64,000 bases of DNA. Origin: Amycolatopsis rubida (GTDB lineage: Bacteria; Actinomycetota; Actinomycetes; Mycobacteriales; Pseudonocardiaceae). The DNA lies in the NCBI RefSeq assembly GCF_900115345.1, contig NZ_FOWC01000017.1, forward strand, positions 1-64,000, read 5' to 3'. Below the pieces are notes generated by a model that saw only the letters and a list, made by a program, of their open reading frames with translations, searched no databases and was not told the DNA's origin. This document shows positions 33,427 to 42,478 of this stretch, one piece after another (position 1 is the stretch's first letter; the number at the start of each line of letters is the position of its first letter). Both the position numbers and the translations under genes were made by a program.

Positions 33427-34946
33427 CCGACGAAAAACCCCCGGCCACCACCACGGACGCCGGGATCCCGGCGGAAAGCGACGAGCATTCGCTCACCGTG
33501 GGCCCGGGCGGCCCGATCCTGCTGCAGGACCATTACCTGATCGAGCAGATGGCGCAGTTCAACCGGGAACGGGTGCCGGAGCGCCAGCCGCACGCCAAGG
33601 GCAGCGGCGCGTTCGGGCACTTCGAGGTGACGAACGACGTCAGCCGCTTCACCAAGGCGGCGGTGTTCCAGCCGGGCGCGAAAACCGAGATGGCCGCCCG
33701 GTTCTCGACGGTGGCAGGCGAACGCGGCAGCCCGGACACCTGGCGCGACCCGCGCGGGTTCGCGCTGAAGTTCTACACGTCCGAGGGGAACTACGACCTC
33801 GTCGGCAACAACACCCCGGTGTTCTTCATCAAGGACCCGCTGAAGTTCCAGCACTTCATCCGGTCGCAGAAACGCCGCGCGGACAACAACCTGCGCGACC
33901 ACGACATGCAGTGGGACTTCTGGACGCTGTCCCCCGAATCGGCGCACCAGGTCACCTGGCTGATGGGCGACCGCGGGATCCCGCGCACGTGGCGGCACAT
34001 GAACGGCTACAGCTCGCACACCTACCTGTGGGTCAACGCCGCGGGCGAGAAGTTCTGGGTCAAGTACCACTTCAAGACCGACCAGGGCATCGAGTTCTTC
34101 ACCCAGCACGAGGCCGACCAGATGGCGTCCGCGGACACCGACTACCACACCCGCGACCTGTTCGAGGCCATCGAGCGCGGCGACTACCCGAGCTGGACCC
34201 TGCACGTCCAGGTCATGCCGTTCGACGACGCGAAGAACTACCGGTTCAACCCGTTCGACCTGACGAAGGTGTGGCCGCACGGGGACTACCCGCTGATCGA
34301 GGTCGGGAAGATGACGCTCGACCGCAACCCGACCGACCACCACACCGAGATCGAGCAGGCCGCGTTCGAACCGAACAACATCGTGCCCGGCATCGGCCCG
34401 AGCCCGGACCGGATGCTGCTGGGCAGGCTGTTCGCCTACGCCGACGCACACCGGTACCGGATCGGCGCGAACTACAAGCAGCTGCCGGTGAACGCCCCGG
34501 CCTCGCCGGTGCACAGCTACAGCAAGGACGGCGCGATGCGCTACGCCAAGGTCTCCGACCCGGTGTACGCGCCGAACTCCAAGGGCGGCCCGCGCGCGGA
34601 CACCGAACGCTACGGCACGCCCGCGGGCTGGCACGCCGACGGCGAGATGGTCCGCTCGGCCTACGTCGACCACGCCGAGGACGACGACTGGGGCCAGGCG
34701 GGCACCATGGTGCGCGAGGTTCTCGACGACGCCGCGCGCGAACGGCTGGTGGACAACATCGTCGGGCACCTGCTGAACGGGGTGTCCGAACCGGTGCTGA
34801 AGCGGGCGTTCGAGTACTGGCACAACGTGGACAAGGACCTCGGCGACCGCGTCGAATCCGGCGTGCGCGCGAAGCAGGACGAGAAGGACCCGAAGGCGGG
34901 CGAGCAGGCGAACCCGGCACGGGAGAGCATGCAGCGCAAGGCCTGA
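33423..34946 (+). CDS. katA: Monofunctional haem catalase
   Basis: 507 residues, clade 3 small-subunit catalase that dismutates hydrogen peroxide. The distal His57 is in RQPHAKGSGAFG, the distal Asn in VGNNTPVFF (129-130) and the proximal haem-ligand Tyr339 in RLFAYADAHRYRIG. The start overlaps the catR stop by four bases, so regulator and enzyme are co-translated. A family A palindrome begins four bases after the stop and is the probable terminator. Confidence 0.95.
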   Translation: MTDEKPPATTTDAGIPAESDEHSLTVGPGGPILLQDHYLIEQMAQFNRERVPERQPHAKGSGAFGHFEVTNDVSRFTKAAVFQPGAKTEMAARFSTVAGERGSPDTWRDPRGFALKFYTSEGNYDLVGNNTPVFFIKDPLKFQHFIRSQKRRADNNLRDHDMQWDFWTLSPESAHQVTWLMGDRGIPRTWRHMNGYSSHTYLWVNAAGEKFWVKYHFKTDQGIEFFTQHEADQMASADTDYHTRDLFEAIERGDYPSWTLHVQVMPFDDAKNYRFNPFDLTKVWPHGDYPLIEVGKMTLDRNPTDHHTEIEQAAFEPNNIVPGIGPSPDRMLLGRLFAYADAHRYRIGANYKQLPVNAPASPVHSYSKDGAMRYAKVSDPVYAPNSKGGPRADTERYGTPAGWHADGEMVRSAYVDHAEDDDWGQAGTMVREVLDDAARERLVDNIVGHLLNGVSEPVLKRAFEYWHNVDKDLGDRVESGVRAKQDEKDPKAGEQANPARESMQRKA

Positions 34947-34949
34947 GCG

Positions 34950-34995
34950 CTCGTGAGTGGCAATCCCGGTTCGCACCGGGATTGCCACTCACGAG
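34950..34995. repeat. Family A palindrome after catalase
   Basis: Perfect 21-base arms with a TCGC loop. Compared with 6203 it differs by a G-to-C change in one arm balanced by C-to-G in the other, and in one loop base. It lies just after katA and before a same-strand ABC-F gene, so it probably terminates the catRA transcript. Confidence 0.9.
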
Positions 34996-35043
34996 TACAA
35001 AACCATGCGGCTTTTCGCCCCGCCCTCGGTAAAGTGCGCGCCC

Positions 35044-36663
35044 ATGGGGCATGTGGAGGCCGCGCATCTGCGCTACGTACTGCCCGACGGACGTCCGCTG
35101 CTCGGCGACGTCTCGTTCCGGGTCGGCGAGGGCGCGGTCGTCGCGCTGGCCGGCCCTAACGGCGCGGGCAAGACCACGCTGCTGCGGATGCTGTCGGGAG
35201 AGCTGAAGCCGGACGAGGGCTCGGTCACGGTCTCCGGCGGGCTGGGCGTGATGGCGCAGTTCGTCGGATCGGTGCGCGACGAACGCACGGTACGCGATCT
35301 GCTGGTTTCCGTTGCCCCGAAACGGGTTCGCGACGCCGCGCTGGCGGCCGACGCGGCCGGGGAGCGGCTGCTGGAGGTCGACGACGAGGCCGCGCAAATG
35401 CAGTATGCGCAGGCGCTGAGCGACTGGGCCGAAGCCCGCGGATACGAGTTCGAGACGACCTGGGACATGTGCACGACGGAGGCGCTCGGCATGCCGTTCG
35501 ACCGCGCGCGCTGGCGGCTCGTGCGCACGCTCAGCGGCGGCGAGCAGAAACGGCTCGTGCTGGAAGCGTTGCTGCGCGGGCCGGACGAGGTGCTGCTGCT
35601 GGACGAGCCGGACAACTACCTCGACGTCCCCGGCAAACGCTGGCTCGAAGCCCGGCTGAAGGAAACCCGCAAAACGGTCCTGTTCGTGTCGCACGACCGC
35701 GAACTGCTCGCGCGAGCGGCGGACAAGATCGTGAGCGTCGAGCCGGGCGGCGACGGCGCGGACGCCTGGGTGCACGGCGGCGGGTTCAGCACGTATCACG
35801 AGGCGCGCCAGGTTCGGTTCGCCCGCTACGACGAACTGCGCCGCCGCTGGGACGAGAAGCACGCCCAGCTCAAACGGCTGGTCCGGGACATGCAGCAGTA
35901 CGCGGCGCGCAGCGACGAGATGGCGTCGCGGTACAAGGCGGCGCAGACCCGGCTGCGGAAGTTCGAGGAGGCCGGTCCCCCGCCGGAACCGCCGCGGCCG
36001 CAGGACATCAGGATGCGGCTGCGCGGCGGCCGCACCGGCGTGCGCGCGGTGACCTGCGAGAACCTCGAACTCACCGGGCTGATGAAGCCGTTCTCGCTGG
36101 AGATCTTCTTCGGCGAGCGCGTCGCGGTGCTCGGTTCGAACGGCTCCGGGAAGTCGCATTTCCTGCGGCTGCTCGCGGGCGGCGACGTCGCGCACACTGG
36201 CGAATGGAAGACCGGCGCCCGCGTCGTGCCCGGCCATTTCGCGCAAACCCACGCCCGCCCGGAACTCACCGGCCGCACGCTGGTCGACGTGCTGTGGACC
36301 GAACACGCGGCCGACCGCGGGGCGGCGATGGCCGCGCTGCGCCGGTACGAACTGCACCGCCAGGGAGAGCAGGCGTTCGACCGGTTGTCCGGCGGACAGC
36401 AGGCACGGTTCCAGATCCTGTTGCTGGAACTGGCCGGAACCACCGCGCTGCTGCTGGACGAGCCGACCGACAACCTCGACCTGGAATCGGCCGAGGCGCT
36501 GCAGGACGGACTGGAGTCCTACGAGGGCACGGTGCTCGCGGTCACGCACGACCGCTGGTTCGCGCGCTCCTTCGACCGCTACCTGGTCTTCGGCTCGGAC
36601 GGCGTGGTCCGCGAAACCCCGGAACCGGTCTGGGACGAGCGGCGGGTGGAACGGGTTCGCTAA
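35044..36663 (+). CDS. ABC-F family ATPase
   Basis: 539 residues with two nucleotide-binding domains and no membrane segments. Walker A motifs are GPNGAGKTT near 41-49 and GSNGSGKSH near 364-372, signature motifs LSGGEQKR and LSGGQQAR, and Walker B regions VLLLDEPDNYLDV and ALLLDEPTDNLDL. The basic inter-domain linker (RRRWDEKHAQLKRLVRDMQQ) is characteristic. ABC-F proteins act on ribosomes, in translation-factor or antibiotic-protection roles; which applies is unknown. ATG 35044 was chosen because earlier in-frame codons read through the family A palindrome. Confidence 0.88.
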   Translation: MGHVEAAHLRYVLPDGRPLLGDVSFRVGEGAVVALAGPNGAGKTTLLRMLSGELKPDEGSVTVSGGLGVMAQFVGSVRDERTVRDLLVSVAPKRVRDAALAADAAGERLLEVDDEAAQMQYAQALSDWAEARGYEFETTWDMCTTEALGMPFDRARWRLVRTLSGGEQKRLVLEALLRGPDEVLLLDEPDNYLDVPGKRWLEARLKETRKTVLFVSHDRELLARAADKIVSVEPGGDGADAWVHGGGFSTYHEARQVRFARYDELRRRWDEKHAQLKRLVRDMQQYAARSDEMASRYKAAQTRLRKFEEAGPPPEPPRPQDIRMRLRGGRTGVRAVTCENLELTGLMKPFSLEIFFGERVAVLGSNGSGKSHFLRLLAGGDVAHTGEWKTGARVVPGHFAQTHARPELTGRTLVDVLWTEHAADRGAAMAALRRYELHRQGEQAFDRLSGGQQARFQILLLELAGTTALLLDEPTDNLDLESAEALQDGLESYEGTVLAVTHDRWFARSFDRYLVFGSDGVVRETPEPVWDERRVERVR

Positions 36664-37166
36664 CCCTTGCGCAGCAACGCATCCAGTTCGCGCACCACCT
36701 CCCCCGCCCGGCCCCGGCCGCCCGGAGCCGCCGGATACCGCGACAGCACCTCGACCACCACCGGATCAGCCGCCGGGGCCTGAGCCTTCAGCCCGGCCAG
36801 TTCGAACGCGTACGCCGCATGCCCGGCCGGGCCGAGGATGTGCCACACCTGCGTCGCCTTCGCGAGCGGATGCAGGAACGCCGCGCCCGCAGCGGCTACA
36901 GCGGCCCGCGCCGCCTCGCTCGCTGCGGCCTGACCGGCGTCACGGGTGTCCTGATACGCCCGCTGCGCCGCCCACGCGCCGTCGCGAATCGCCTTGCCGC
37001 GCTTGGCTCCCTGAGCAAACGCCCGCGCCGCCTCGATCGCCTCGTGCGGACGGCGGTCATCCGGACGGGCTTGTTCGAAGATCGGCAGCGCGGGCTCCGC
37101 ACAAGCCACCGCGTAGGCCGTGACGGCGCGAAGCTCGGCCAGGTCCAGTTCGATCTTCTCGATCAT
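36660..37166 (-). CDS. Imm5-like putative immunity protein
   Basis: 168 residues, helical and soluble. LRAVTAYAVACAEPALPIFE, RRPHEAIEAARAFAQGAKRG and AAFLHPLAKATQVWHILGPA match the family annotated as putative immunity protein (Imm5-like), associated with polymorphic toxin systems. Start ATG 37166 was chosen where homology begins. The stop overlaps that of the convergent ABC-F gene. No toxin gene with recognisable delivery or nuclease domains is nearby, so it is an orphan immunity-like protein. Confidence 0.65.
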   Translation of the reverse strand: MIEKIELDLAELRAVTAYAVACAEPALPIFEQARPDDRRPHEAIEAARAFAQGAKRGKAIRDGAWAAQRAYQDTRDAGQAAASEAARAAVAAAGAAFLHPLAKATQVWHILGPAGHAAYAFELAGLKAQAPAADPVVVEVLSRYPAAPGGRGRAGEVVRELDALLRKG

Positions 37167-37260
37167 GTGCTTGAACTGTATCGTTGAACCGCCGGTTGGC
37201 AGTTCACCGTGACTTCCAGCAGGAACCTCAAGCGAAACCCTCAACCGGGGAAGGACGACG

Positions 37261-37533
37261 GTGGACGAGCGGACGGAATGGTCCGAGGCCGACAAGGCGG
37301 CCTACCGCCGGTTCGTGCGCACCCACCACCCGGACGTCGGCGGCGACCCGGACGAGTTCGCCGCCGGGCTCCGCGAGTTCCGGCCCGGCCCGCACCACGA
37401 AATCGCCGAGGGGACCGAACCGGCCCCGCCCGGCGAACCCCTGGTGTTCGTGCGCCGGAGCCGAGGCGTGCCCCGGCTCCTGGCGGCTCTGTCCGAACGC
37501 AGGCGGCGGAAGCGGAATCCGCGCGTGCGCTAG
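37261..37533 (+). CDS. Small J-domain-like protein
   Basis: 90 residues from GTG 37261, with GGAAGGA upstream. The segment DKAAYRRFVRTHHPDVGGDP contains the HPD tripeptide and flanking helix of a J domain, but the first J-domain helix is missing, so interaction with DnaK is doubtful. The C-terminus is Arg-rich (SERRRRKRNPRVR). Similar short proteins occur in other actinobacteria; function unknown. Confidence 0.6.
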   Translation: MDERTEWSEADKAAYRRFVRTHHPDVGGDPDEFAAGLREFRPGPHHEIAEGTEPAPPGEPLVFVRRSRGVPRLLAALSERRRRKRNPRVR

Positions 37534-37537
37534 CGCG

Positions 37538-38590
37538 TCACATCCCGCCGGTCAGGGCCTGCAGCCCGAGGCTCGACGCGGCGACCGCGACCCACAGGAT
37601 GGCCCCCATCAGCAGCGGCTTGTGTCCCGCCTTCCGCAGGTCGGACGGTTTGAGCGCCAGGCCGATCCCGGCGAGCGCCATGGTGATCAGGAAGGTGCCG
37701 AGCGTCGACAGCGGCGCGTGCCACGATTCCGGGATCCAGCCCGCGCTTTCCACCGCCGCGGCGGCCAGGAAGCCGATCAGGAACGGCGGAACCAGGCGGT
37801 GCCAAGGCATGGCACGCAAGGATACCCGGCCGCCGGACTGCTTGCGCGCGACGAGCACGGCGAGGAACAGCACGATCGGGATCAGCGTGAGCGTCCGGGT
37901 GAGCTTCACGACGAGGCCGTACGAGCCGGCGTCGCCGCCATAGGCGTAGGAAGCCGCGACGACGGAAGACGTGTCGTTCACCGCGGTTCCGGCCCACAGG
38001 CCGAACGCGTGCGGCGACATCCCGAGCGCGTGCCCGAGCGGCGGGAACAGCAGGACCGCGGCGACGTTGAAGGTGAAGATCGTGCCGAGCGCGTAAGCGA
38101 TATTGGCTTCCTTCGGCTTCAGCACCGCGCTGGTCGCCGCGATCGCGGACGCACCGCAGATGCCGGTGCCGACGCCGATCAGCGTCTGGGTGTCCCCCCG
38201 GACGCCGAGCAGCCTGCCGAGCACCCACGCGCCGCCGAGCGCGATCGCGAGCGTGCCGAGCATCACCGGCAGCGACTGCCCGCCGACGTGCACGACCTGC
38301 TGGATCGACAGCCCGGTGCCCAGCACGACGATCGACAGCTGGAGCACCGGCCGCGACGCGATCGCGTAGCCCGGGCTGAACCGCCAGCCGCGCAGCCCCG
38401 GCACGACCGCGCCGGCGACCGCGCCGAGCAGGATCGCGAGCACCGGCCCGCCGACCACCGGAACGAGCTTGCCGCCCGCCGTCGCCACCGCCGCGACCAG
38501 CAGCGCGACCGCGAGCCCCGGCACCGGGCGGGCGAGCTTGGCCCGCCACTGCACCGTCGCGCGCGTCGCTCCCAGCGCCGCGCCGGTCAC
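37538..38590 (-). CDS. YeiH family (putative sulfate exporter) membrane protein
   Basis: 350 residues with ten or more hydrophobic helices. GTGICGASAIAATSAVLKPK and GLWAGTAVNDTSSVVAASYA are the conserved YeiH/UPF0324 motifs, and RPVLQLSIVVLGTGLSIQQV is also typical. The family is annotated as putative sulfate exporter; the substrate is not proven. The GTG start faces a GntR regulator, with a perfect AATGTACGTACATT operator 36 bp upstream, so the gene is probably under GntR control. Confidence 0.85.
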   Translation of the reverse strand: MTGAALGATRATVQWRAKLARPVPGLAVALLVAAVATAGGKLVPVVGGPVLAILLGAVAGAVVPGLRGWRFSPGYAIASRPVLQLSIVVLGTGLSIQQVVHVGGQSLPVMLGTLAIALGGAWVLGRLLGVRGDTQTLIGVGTGICGASAIAATSAVLKPKEANIAYALGTIFTFNVAAVLLFPPLGHALGMSPHAFGLWAGTAVNDTSSVVAASYAYGGDAGSYGLVVKLTRTLTLIPIVLFLAVLVARKQSGGRVSLRAMPWHRLVPPFLIGFLAAAAVESAGWIPESWHAPLSTLGTFLITMALAGIGLALKPSDLRKAGHKPLLMGAILWVAVAASSLGLQALTGGM

Positions 38591-38626
38591 CGGTTCACTC
38601 CTGTGCGCACTTCAGGCCTCCTCGAT

Positions 38627-38663
38627 AATGTACGTACATTTAATCTAAGAGCTGTCCGTACAT
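38627..38663. promoter_or_regulatory. GntR operator between YeiH-family and GntR genes
   Basis: A perfect 14-bp palindrome AATGTACGTACATT (38627-38640) and a partial second copy TGTCCGTACAT (38653-38663), 25 bp apart. GntR/HutC-type regulators bind such GTAC-centred dyads. Both divergent promoters must lie here. Confidence 0.75.
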
Positions 38664-38687
38664 TTGGCAAGCGGTACTGTTCCCGGC

Positions 38688-39464
38688 ATGGGCGAGGCAG
38701 AGCTGGTCCGCACCGGCGGACAGCCCCTGTGGCGGCAGTTGCAGCAGCGGCTGCTGGTGCGCATCCGCGCCGGGGAATTCGACAGCGCGTTCCCCGGGGA
38801 GCTCGCGCTCGCCGACGAATACAGCGTCAGCAGGCAGACCGTCCGGCAGGCGCTGCGGGAACTGCGCGCGGACGGCACGCTCATCGCCGAACGCGGACGC
38901 CAGCCCCGCGTCGCCGCGGCCGCGGAGATCCAGCAGCCGCTCGGCGCGCTCTACAGCCTCTTCGCCGCGGTCGAGGAGGCCGGGCTCGACCAGCACAGCG
39001 TCGTGCGCCGGCTCGACATCCGCGCGGACGCGGTGGTCGCCGAACGCCTGTCGCTGGAGGGCTCGACCCCCCTGCTGTACCTGGAACGCGTGCGGCTGGC
39101 CGGAAACGACCCGCTGGCCGTCGACCGGGTGTGGCTGCCCGCCGACCTGGCCCGGCCGCTGCTGGACGCGGATTTCCAGCACACCAGCCTGTACGGCGAG
39201 CTCCACCGCCGCACCGGGGTCCGGCTCGACCACGGCGAGGAGCAGATCCGCGCCGTCGTGCCGACCCGGGCCGAACGCACCCTGCTGGGCTGCGGCGAAA
39301 CGGTCGGCGCGTTCTCCATCGGCCGCCTCGGCACCAGCGCGGGCAAACGGATCGAATGGCGGCACACGCTGGTGCGCGGCGACCGGTTCGCGCTGACCGC
39401 GGAGTTCTCCGGGCGCACCGGATACCGGCTGGTCACGACGGGGGCACTGGCCGGAACCCGCTGA
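38688..39464 (+). CDS. GntR family regulator with UTRA domain (HutC type)
   Basis: 258 residues from ATG 38688 (TTG 38664 is possible). The wHTH is PLWRQLQQRLLVRIRAGEFD with LADEYSVSRQTVRQALRELR; the C-terminal UTRA ligand domain includes LLYLERVRLAGNDPLAVDRV and ends TAEFSGRTGYRLV. It is divergent from a YeiH-type transporter with a clear operator between, so that gene is its likely target, possibly in response to a sulfur compound (inference from the transporter annotation). Confidence 0.87.
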   Translation: MGEAELVRTGGQPLWRQLQQRLLVRIRAGEFDSAFPGELALADEYSVSRQTVRQALRELRADGTLIAERGRQPRVAAAAEIQQPLGALYSLFAAVEEAGLDQHSVVRRLDIRADAVVAERLSLEGSTPLLYLERVRLAGNDPLAVDRVWLPADLARPLLDADFQHTSLYGELHRRTGVRLDHGEEQIRAVVPTRAERTLLGCGETVGAFSIGRLGTSAGKRIEWRHTLVRGDRFALTAEFSGRTGYRLVTTGALAGTR

Positions 39465-39821
39465 CCCGGCGGGCACCGGGCCGCCACGCTCCGCGCAGGT
39501 CGATCTTCGCGCGGATTCCGCGGGTCTTCTTCATGATCGCCGGGCCAGCATCGGCGCCGGGCTGATCACGGTGCTGATCGCCAGGCCGTATTGGACGTGC
39601 GAGGTGTCACGCAACGAACTACACGTCGTGCCGCTCGACCGGCCTAGAGTCCTTCACGAGCTACCACCGGTTCGCGGTGATCGCCGGCGCGCGCCGCAGG
39701 ACCGTCGAAAACCTGCTGATGCCGATGAACTCGCCCGCGCCGGCGTTCCCGAGTTCGCTGCCGTCCGCGCCCGGTCCGTACCCCGGCTACCCGCAGCAGC
39801 AGCCGTCCCCGGGGCAGCAAG
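39465..39821 (+). other. Non-coding stretch with probable gene remnant
   Basis: No complete gene. Fragments such as LITVLIARPYWTCEVSRNEL and SFTSYHRFAVIAGARRRTVE, followed by a Pro/Gln-rich tail ending PQQQPSPGQQVS, occur in different frames. They look like the end of a decayed proline-rich membrane protein. The parent family could not be identified. Confidence 0.4.
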
Positions 39822-40607
39822 TCAGCCGATCCGGATCCCGGCCAGCTGAGTGCCTTGCGCGACCAGGGTCCCGGCGCTGTCCCACACGTGGCAGGACTCG
39901 TCGACCCGCCCGTCGCCGATCAGGTGGGCGCGGTGCAGCACACGCACCGGACCGGGAGCCGGACGCGCCCGCACGTAGGCGGTCAGTTCCAGCGTCGGCA
40001 CCCAGCCCGACGGCGCGATGTCGAAGGTCGCCGGCGGCAGGGCATCGACCGCGAACAGCAGGCTGACCGGGTCGAACGGCTCGTCGCCGGGCAGCGCCAG
40101 CAGAGCGCGCAGTTCGCCGCGGCCGCTGGGCCCGTCGGCGATCGGGCGGTCGAAGCGCACGTCGATCTCGTCGCGGATCGCGATGCCGGGCGTCAGCTCG
40201 GCATCGCCCCACGGCTCGTCCGCAAAGGCGCCGAACTCCGGCCGCGGCACGCCGTCCTGCCAGAACGGTTCGGCCGCGCCGAGGACGCCCAGCGTCAGCA
40301 GAGCCTCGACCTGCGGCACGCCGTCCTTGAGCAGCCGTCCGCGCAGCTGGGTCGCGGTCCGGCCGGTGCGCAGCACCTCGACCTCGATCTCCGCCGGTCC
40401 GGGTTCGGGCGAGCGCAGGTAGTGCGCGCTGGCGGCCAGCACGTCCGGATGCCCGGAAACGACGGTCGCCGCGCGGGCGACGGCGGCCAGCAGGTATCCG
40501 CCGTTCGGGCGGCCGCCGATGGTCCACGCCGGGCTGAGGTCGACGCTGAACTCGGTGTCCGAACGCTGCTTGACCGCCGACACCGCGGCGAAGGTCGTCG
40601 TGCTCAC
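39822..40607 (-). CDS. TesB-like acyl-CoA thioesterase family protein
   Basis: 261 residues from GTG 40607, preceded by GGAGGG at seven bases. Two hotdog halves are recognisable: SVDLSPAWTIGGRPNGGYLL with AAVARAA in the first and SGWVPTLELTAYVRARPAPG with DESCHVWDSAGTLVAQGTQL in the second, as in the double-hotdog thioesterase-like superfamily. It probably hydrolyses acyl-CoA esters; chain-length preference is unknown. A 207-bp gap separates it from the divergent DGPF gene. Confidence 0.8.
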   Translation of the reverse strand: MSTTTFAAVSAVKQRSDTEFSVDLSPAWTIGGRPNGGYLLAAVARAATVVSGHPDVLAASAHYLRSPEPGPAEIEVEVLRTGRTATQLRGRLLKDGVPQVEALLTLGVLGAAEPFWQDGVPRPEFGAFADEPWGDAELTPGIAIRDEIDVRFDRPIADGPSGRGELRALLALPGDEPFDPVSLLFAVDALPPATFDIAPSGWVPTLELTAYVRARPAPGPVRVLHRAHLIGDGRVDESCHVWDSAGTLVAQGTQLAGIRIG

Positions 40608-40814
40608 GGATCCCTCCAGGTGAGTTGCTTCCCGCAACCTACCTGCTAGGCCGTTCGGCCGTCCCGGGCACTGAGACCCACGCCACCCGTTCCGCCCGCG
40701 CTCGGCGGATTTCCCCGGCACGATGTCCGCGACGCGTGTCGAGGACGGCGCGCGGGTTCCGTTCCCTTGGTGAGCCCGCCCGGAAGCGGCGAGCCGGACA
40801 CTGGAGGAAACGCC

Positions 40815-41213
40815 ATGCCGAAGTACATGCTGCTGCAGACCTACGCCCAGGGCGAGGACTGCGACGTGCCGTTGCCCGAGTGGGCTCCGGAGGACATTCG
40901 CGCGCACATCCAGTTCCAGCACGTGCTCAACGCCGAACTGACCGAAGCCGGGGAACTCGTCGAGGCGGAGGGGCTGGCCGGGCCGGAGGCGGCGAAGACG
41001 GTGGTCGCGGACGGCAAGGGCGGCGCGGTCGTCACCGACGGGCCGTTTCCGGAGGGCAAGGAACTGCTCGCCGGATACCGGGTGGTGGACGTCGAATCGG
41101 AGGCGCGGGCGCTGGAGATCGCGACCCGGGTCTCGGCCGCACCGGGTCCCCAGGGCGCGCCCCTGCGGGTGCCGATCGAGGTGCGCCAGGTGATGAGCGC
41201 GCCGGAGGTGTGA
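40815..41213 (+). CDS. YciI/DGPF-domain protein
   Basis: 132 residues with the diagnostic TDGPFPEGKELLAGYRVVDV block of DGPF (YCII-related) proteins, which have a ferredoxin-like fold. In actinobacteria these are genetically linked to ECF42 sigma factors and may be involved in signalling to them. GGAGG precedes the ATG, and the TGA overlaps the sigma-factor ATG, so both are translated together. Confidence 0.88.
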   Translation: MPKYMLLQTYAQGEDCDVPLPEWAPEDIRAHIQFQHVLNAELTEAGELVEAEGLAGPEAAKTVVADGKGGAVVTDGPFPEGKELLAGYRVVDVESEARALEIATRVSAAPGPQGAPLRVPIEVRQVMSAPEV

Positions 41214-42448
41214 TGGCCGAGGTCGAGGACCTGGTGCGCACGCTCGCGCCCCAGGTCCTCGCCGTCCTCGTGCGCCGGTCGGGCGATTTCGGCGCGGCCG
41301 AGGACGCGACGCAGGAAGCCCTCCTCGCCGCGGTGCAGCACTGGCCTGCCGAAGGCATCCCGGAGAATCCGCGCGGCTGGCTGTTGCAGACTGCCGGCCG
41401 CCGGATGATCGACAGCTTCCGCAGCGACCAGGCCCGGCGGCGGCGCGAGGACACCGTCGCCGCCGAGCCGCCGGGCGCCGAGGTGCCGGATCGGGACGAC
41501 ACGCTGACGCTGTTGTTCCTGTGCGCGCACCCGTCGCTGACGCCGGCGTCGGCGATCGCGCTGACGTTGCGAGCGGTCGGCGGCCTGACCACCGCGGAGA
41601 TCGCCAGCGCGTTCCTCGTGCCGGAAACCACGATGGCGCAACGGATCAGCCGGGCGAAAGCGAAAATCACGAAGTCCGGCCTGCCGTTCCGGATGCCCGC
41701 CGCGCACGAGCGGCAGGCGCGACTGCGGTCCGTGCTGCACGTGCTGTACCTCGTGTTCAACGAGGGCTACACCAGCAGCGGCGGCCGCCGCCTGCACCGG
41801 ACCGAACTGTCCGCGGAGGCGATCCGGCTGGCACGGCTGGTGCACGCCGCGCTCCCGGACGACGGCGAAGCGGCCGGATTGCTCGCGCTGATGCTGCTCA
41901 CCGACGCCCGCCGTCCGGCCCGCACCGGACCGGACGGCGACCTCGTCCCGCTCGCCGATCAGGACCGGGCGCGATGGGACCGTTCGCTGATCCGGGAAGG
42001 CGTCGCGCTGATCACCGCCGCCCTGGCCCGCGAAGGCGTCGGCGAGTACCGCTTGCAGGCCGCGATCGCGGCGACGCACGACATCGCCTTGCGGGCGGAA
42101 GACACCGATTGGCCGCGCGTGCTCACGTTGTACACGCGGCTAGACGCCCTGACCGGTAACCCGGTCGTCACGCTCAACCGCGCGATCGCGACTGCGATGG
42201 TGCACGGGCCGGACGCCGGGCTGACGATGCTCGCCGGGCTCGACGACCGGCTCCCCGGCCACCACCGTCTCGCCGCCGCCCGCGCGCACCTGCTGGAGCT
42301 GGCCGGCGATCGCGCGGAAGCCATCCGCCACTACACCGCAGCCGCCGCCCGCACCGGAAACACCGCCGAGCAGCGCTATCTGACGCTGCGCGCGGCCCGG
42401 CTGCGCGCCAGCCATTCCACAAGTCGCTCGCCGATCGGCACCGAGTAA
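41213..42448 (+). CDS. ECF42-type RNA polymerase sigma factor with C-terminal TPR-like domain
   Basis: 411 residues. The sigma-2 region is DFGAAEDATQEALLAAVQHW with NPRGWLLQTAGRRMIDSFRS, and the sigma-4 HTH is LTTAEIASAFLVPETTMAQR. The long C-terminal extension, with VLYLVFNEGYTSSGGRRLHR and TGNPVVTLNRAIATAMVHGP, is the TPR-like domain of the ECF42 group, which replaces a separate anti-sigma factor. The gene overlaps an upstream DGPF gene, the standard ECF42 neighbourhood. Its own promoter would be autoregulated in this group, but none could be assigned. Confidence 0.9.
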   Translation: MAEVEDLVRTLAPQVLAVLVRRSGDFGAAEDATQEALLAAVQHWPAEGIPENPRGWLLQTAGRRMIDSFRSDQARRRREDTVAAEPPGAEVPDRDDTLTLLFLCAHPSLTPASAIALTLRAVGGLTTAEIASAFLVPETTMAQRISRAKAKITKSGLPFRMPAAHERQARLRSVLHVLYLVFNEGYTSSGGRRLHRTELSAEAIRLARLVHAALPDDGEAAGLLALMLLTDARRPARTGPDGDLVPLADQDRARWDRSLIREGVALITAALAREGVGEYRLQAAIAATHDIALRAEDTDWPRVLTLYTRLDALTGNPVVTLNRAIATAMVHGPDAGLTMLAGLDDRLPGHHRLAAARAHLLELAGDRAEAIRHYTAAAARTGNTAEQRYLTLRAARLRASHSTSRSPIGTE

Positions 42449-42478
42449 CATCAGGACACTTCACGAGCGGAGCGCACC

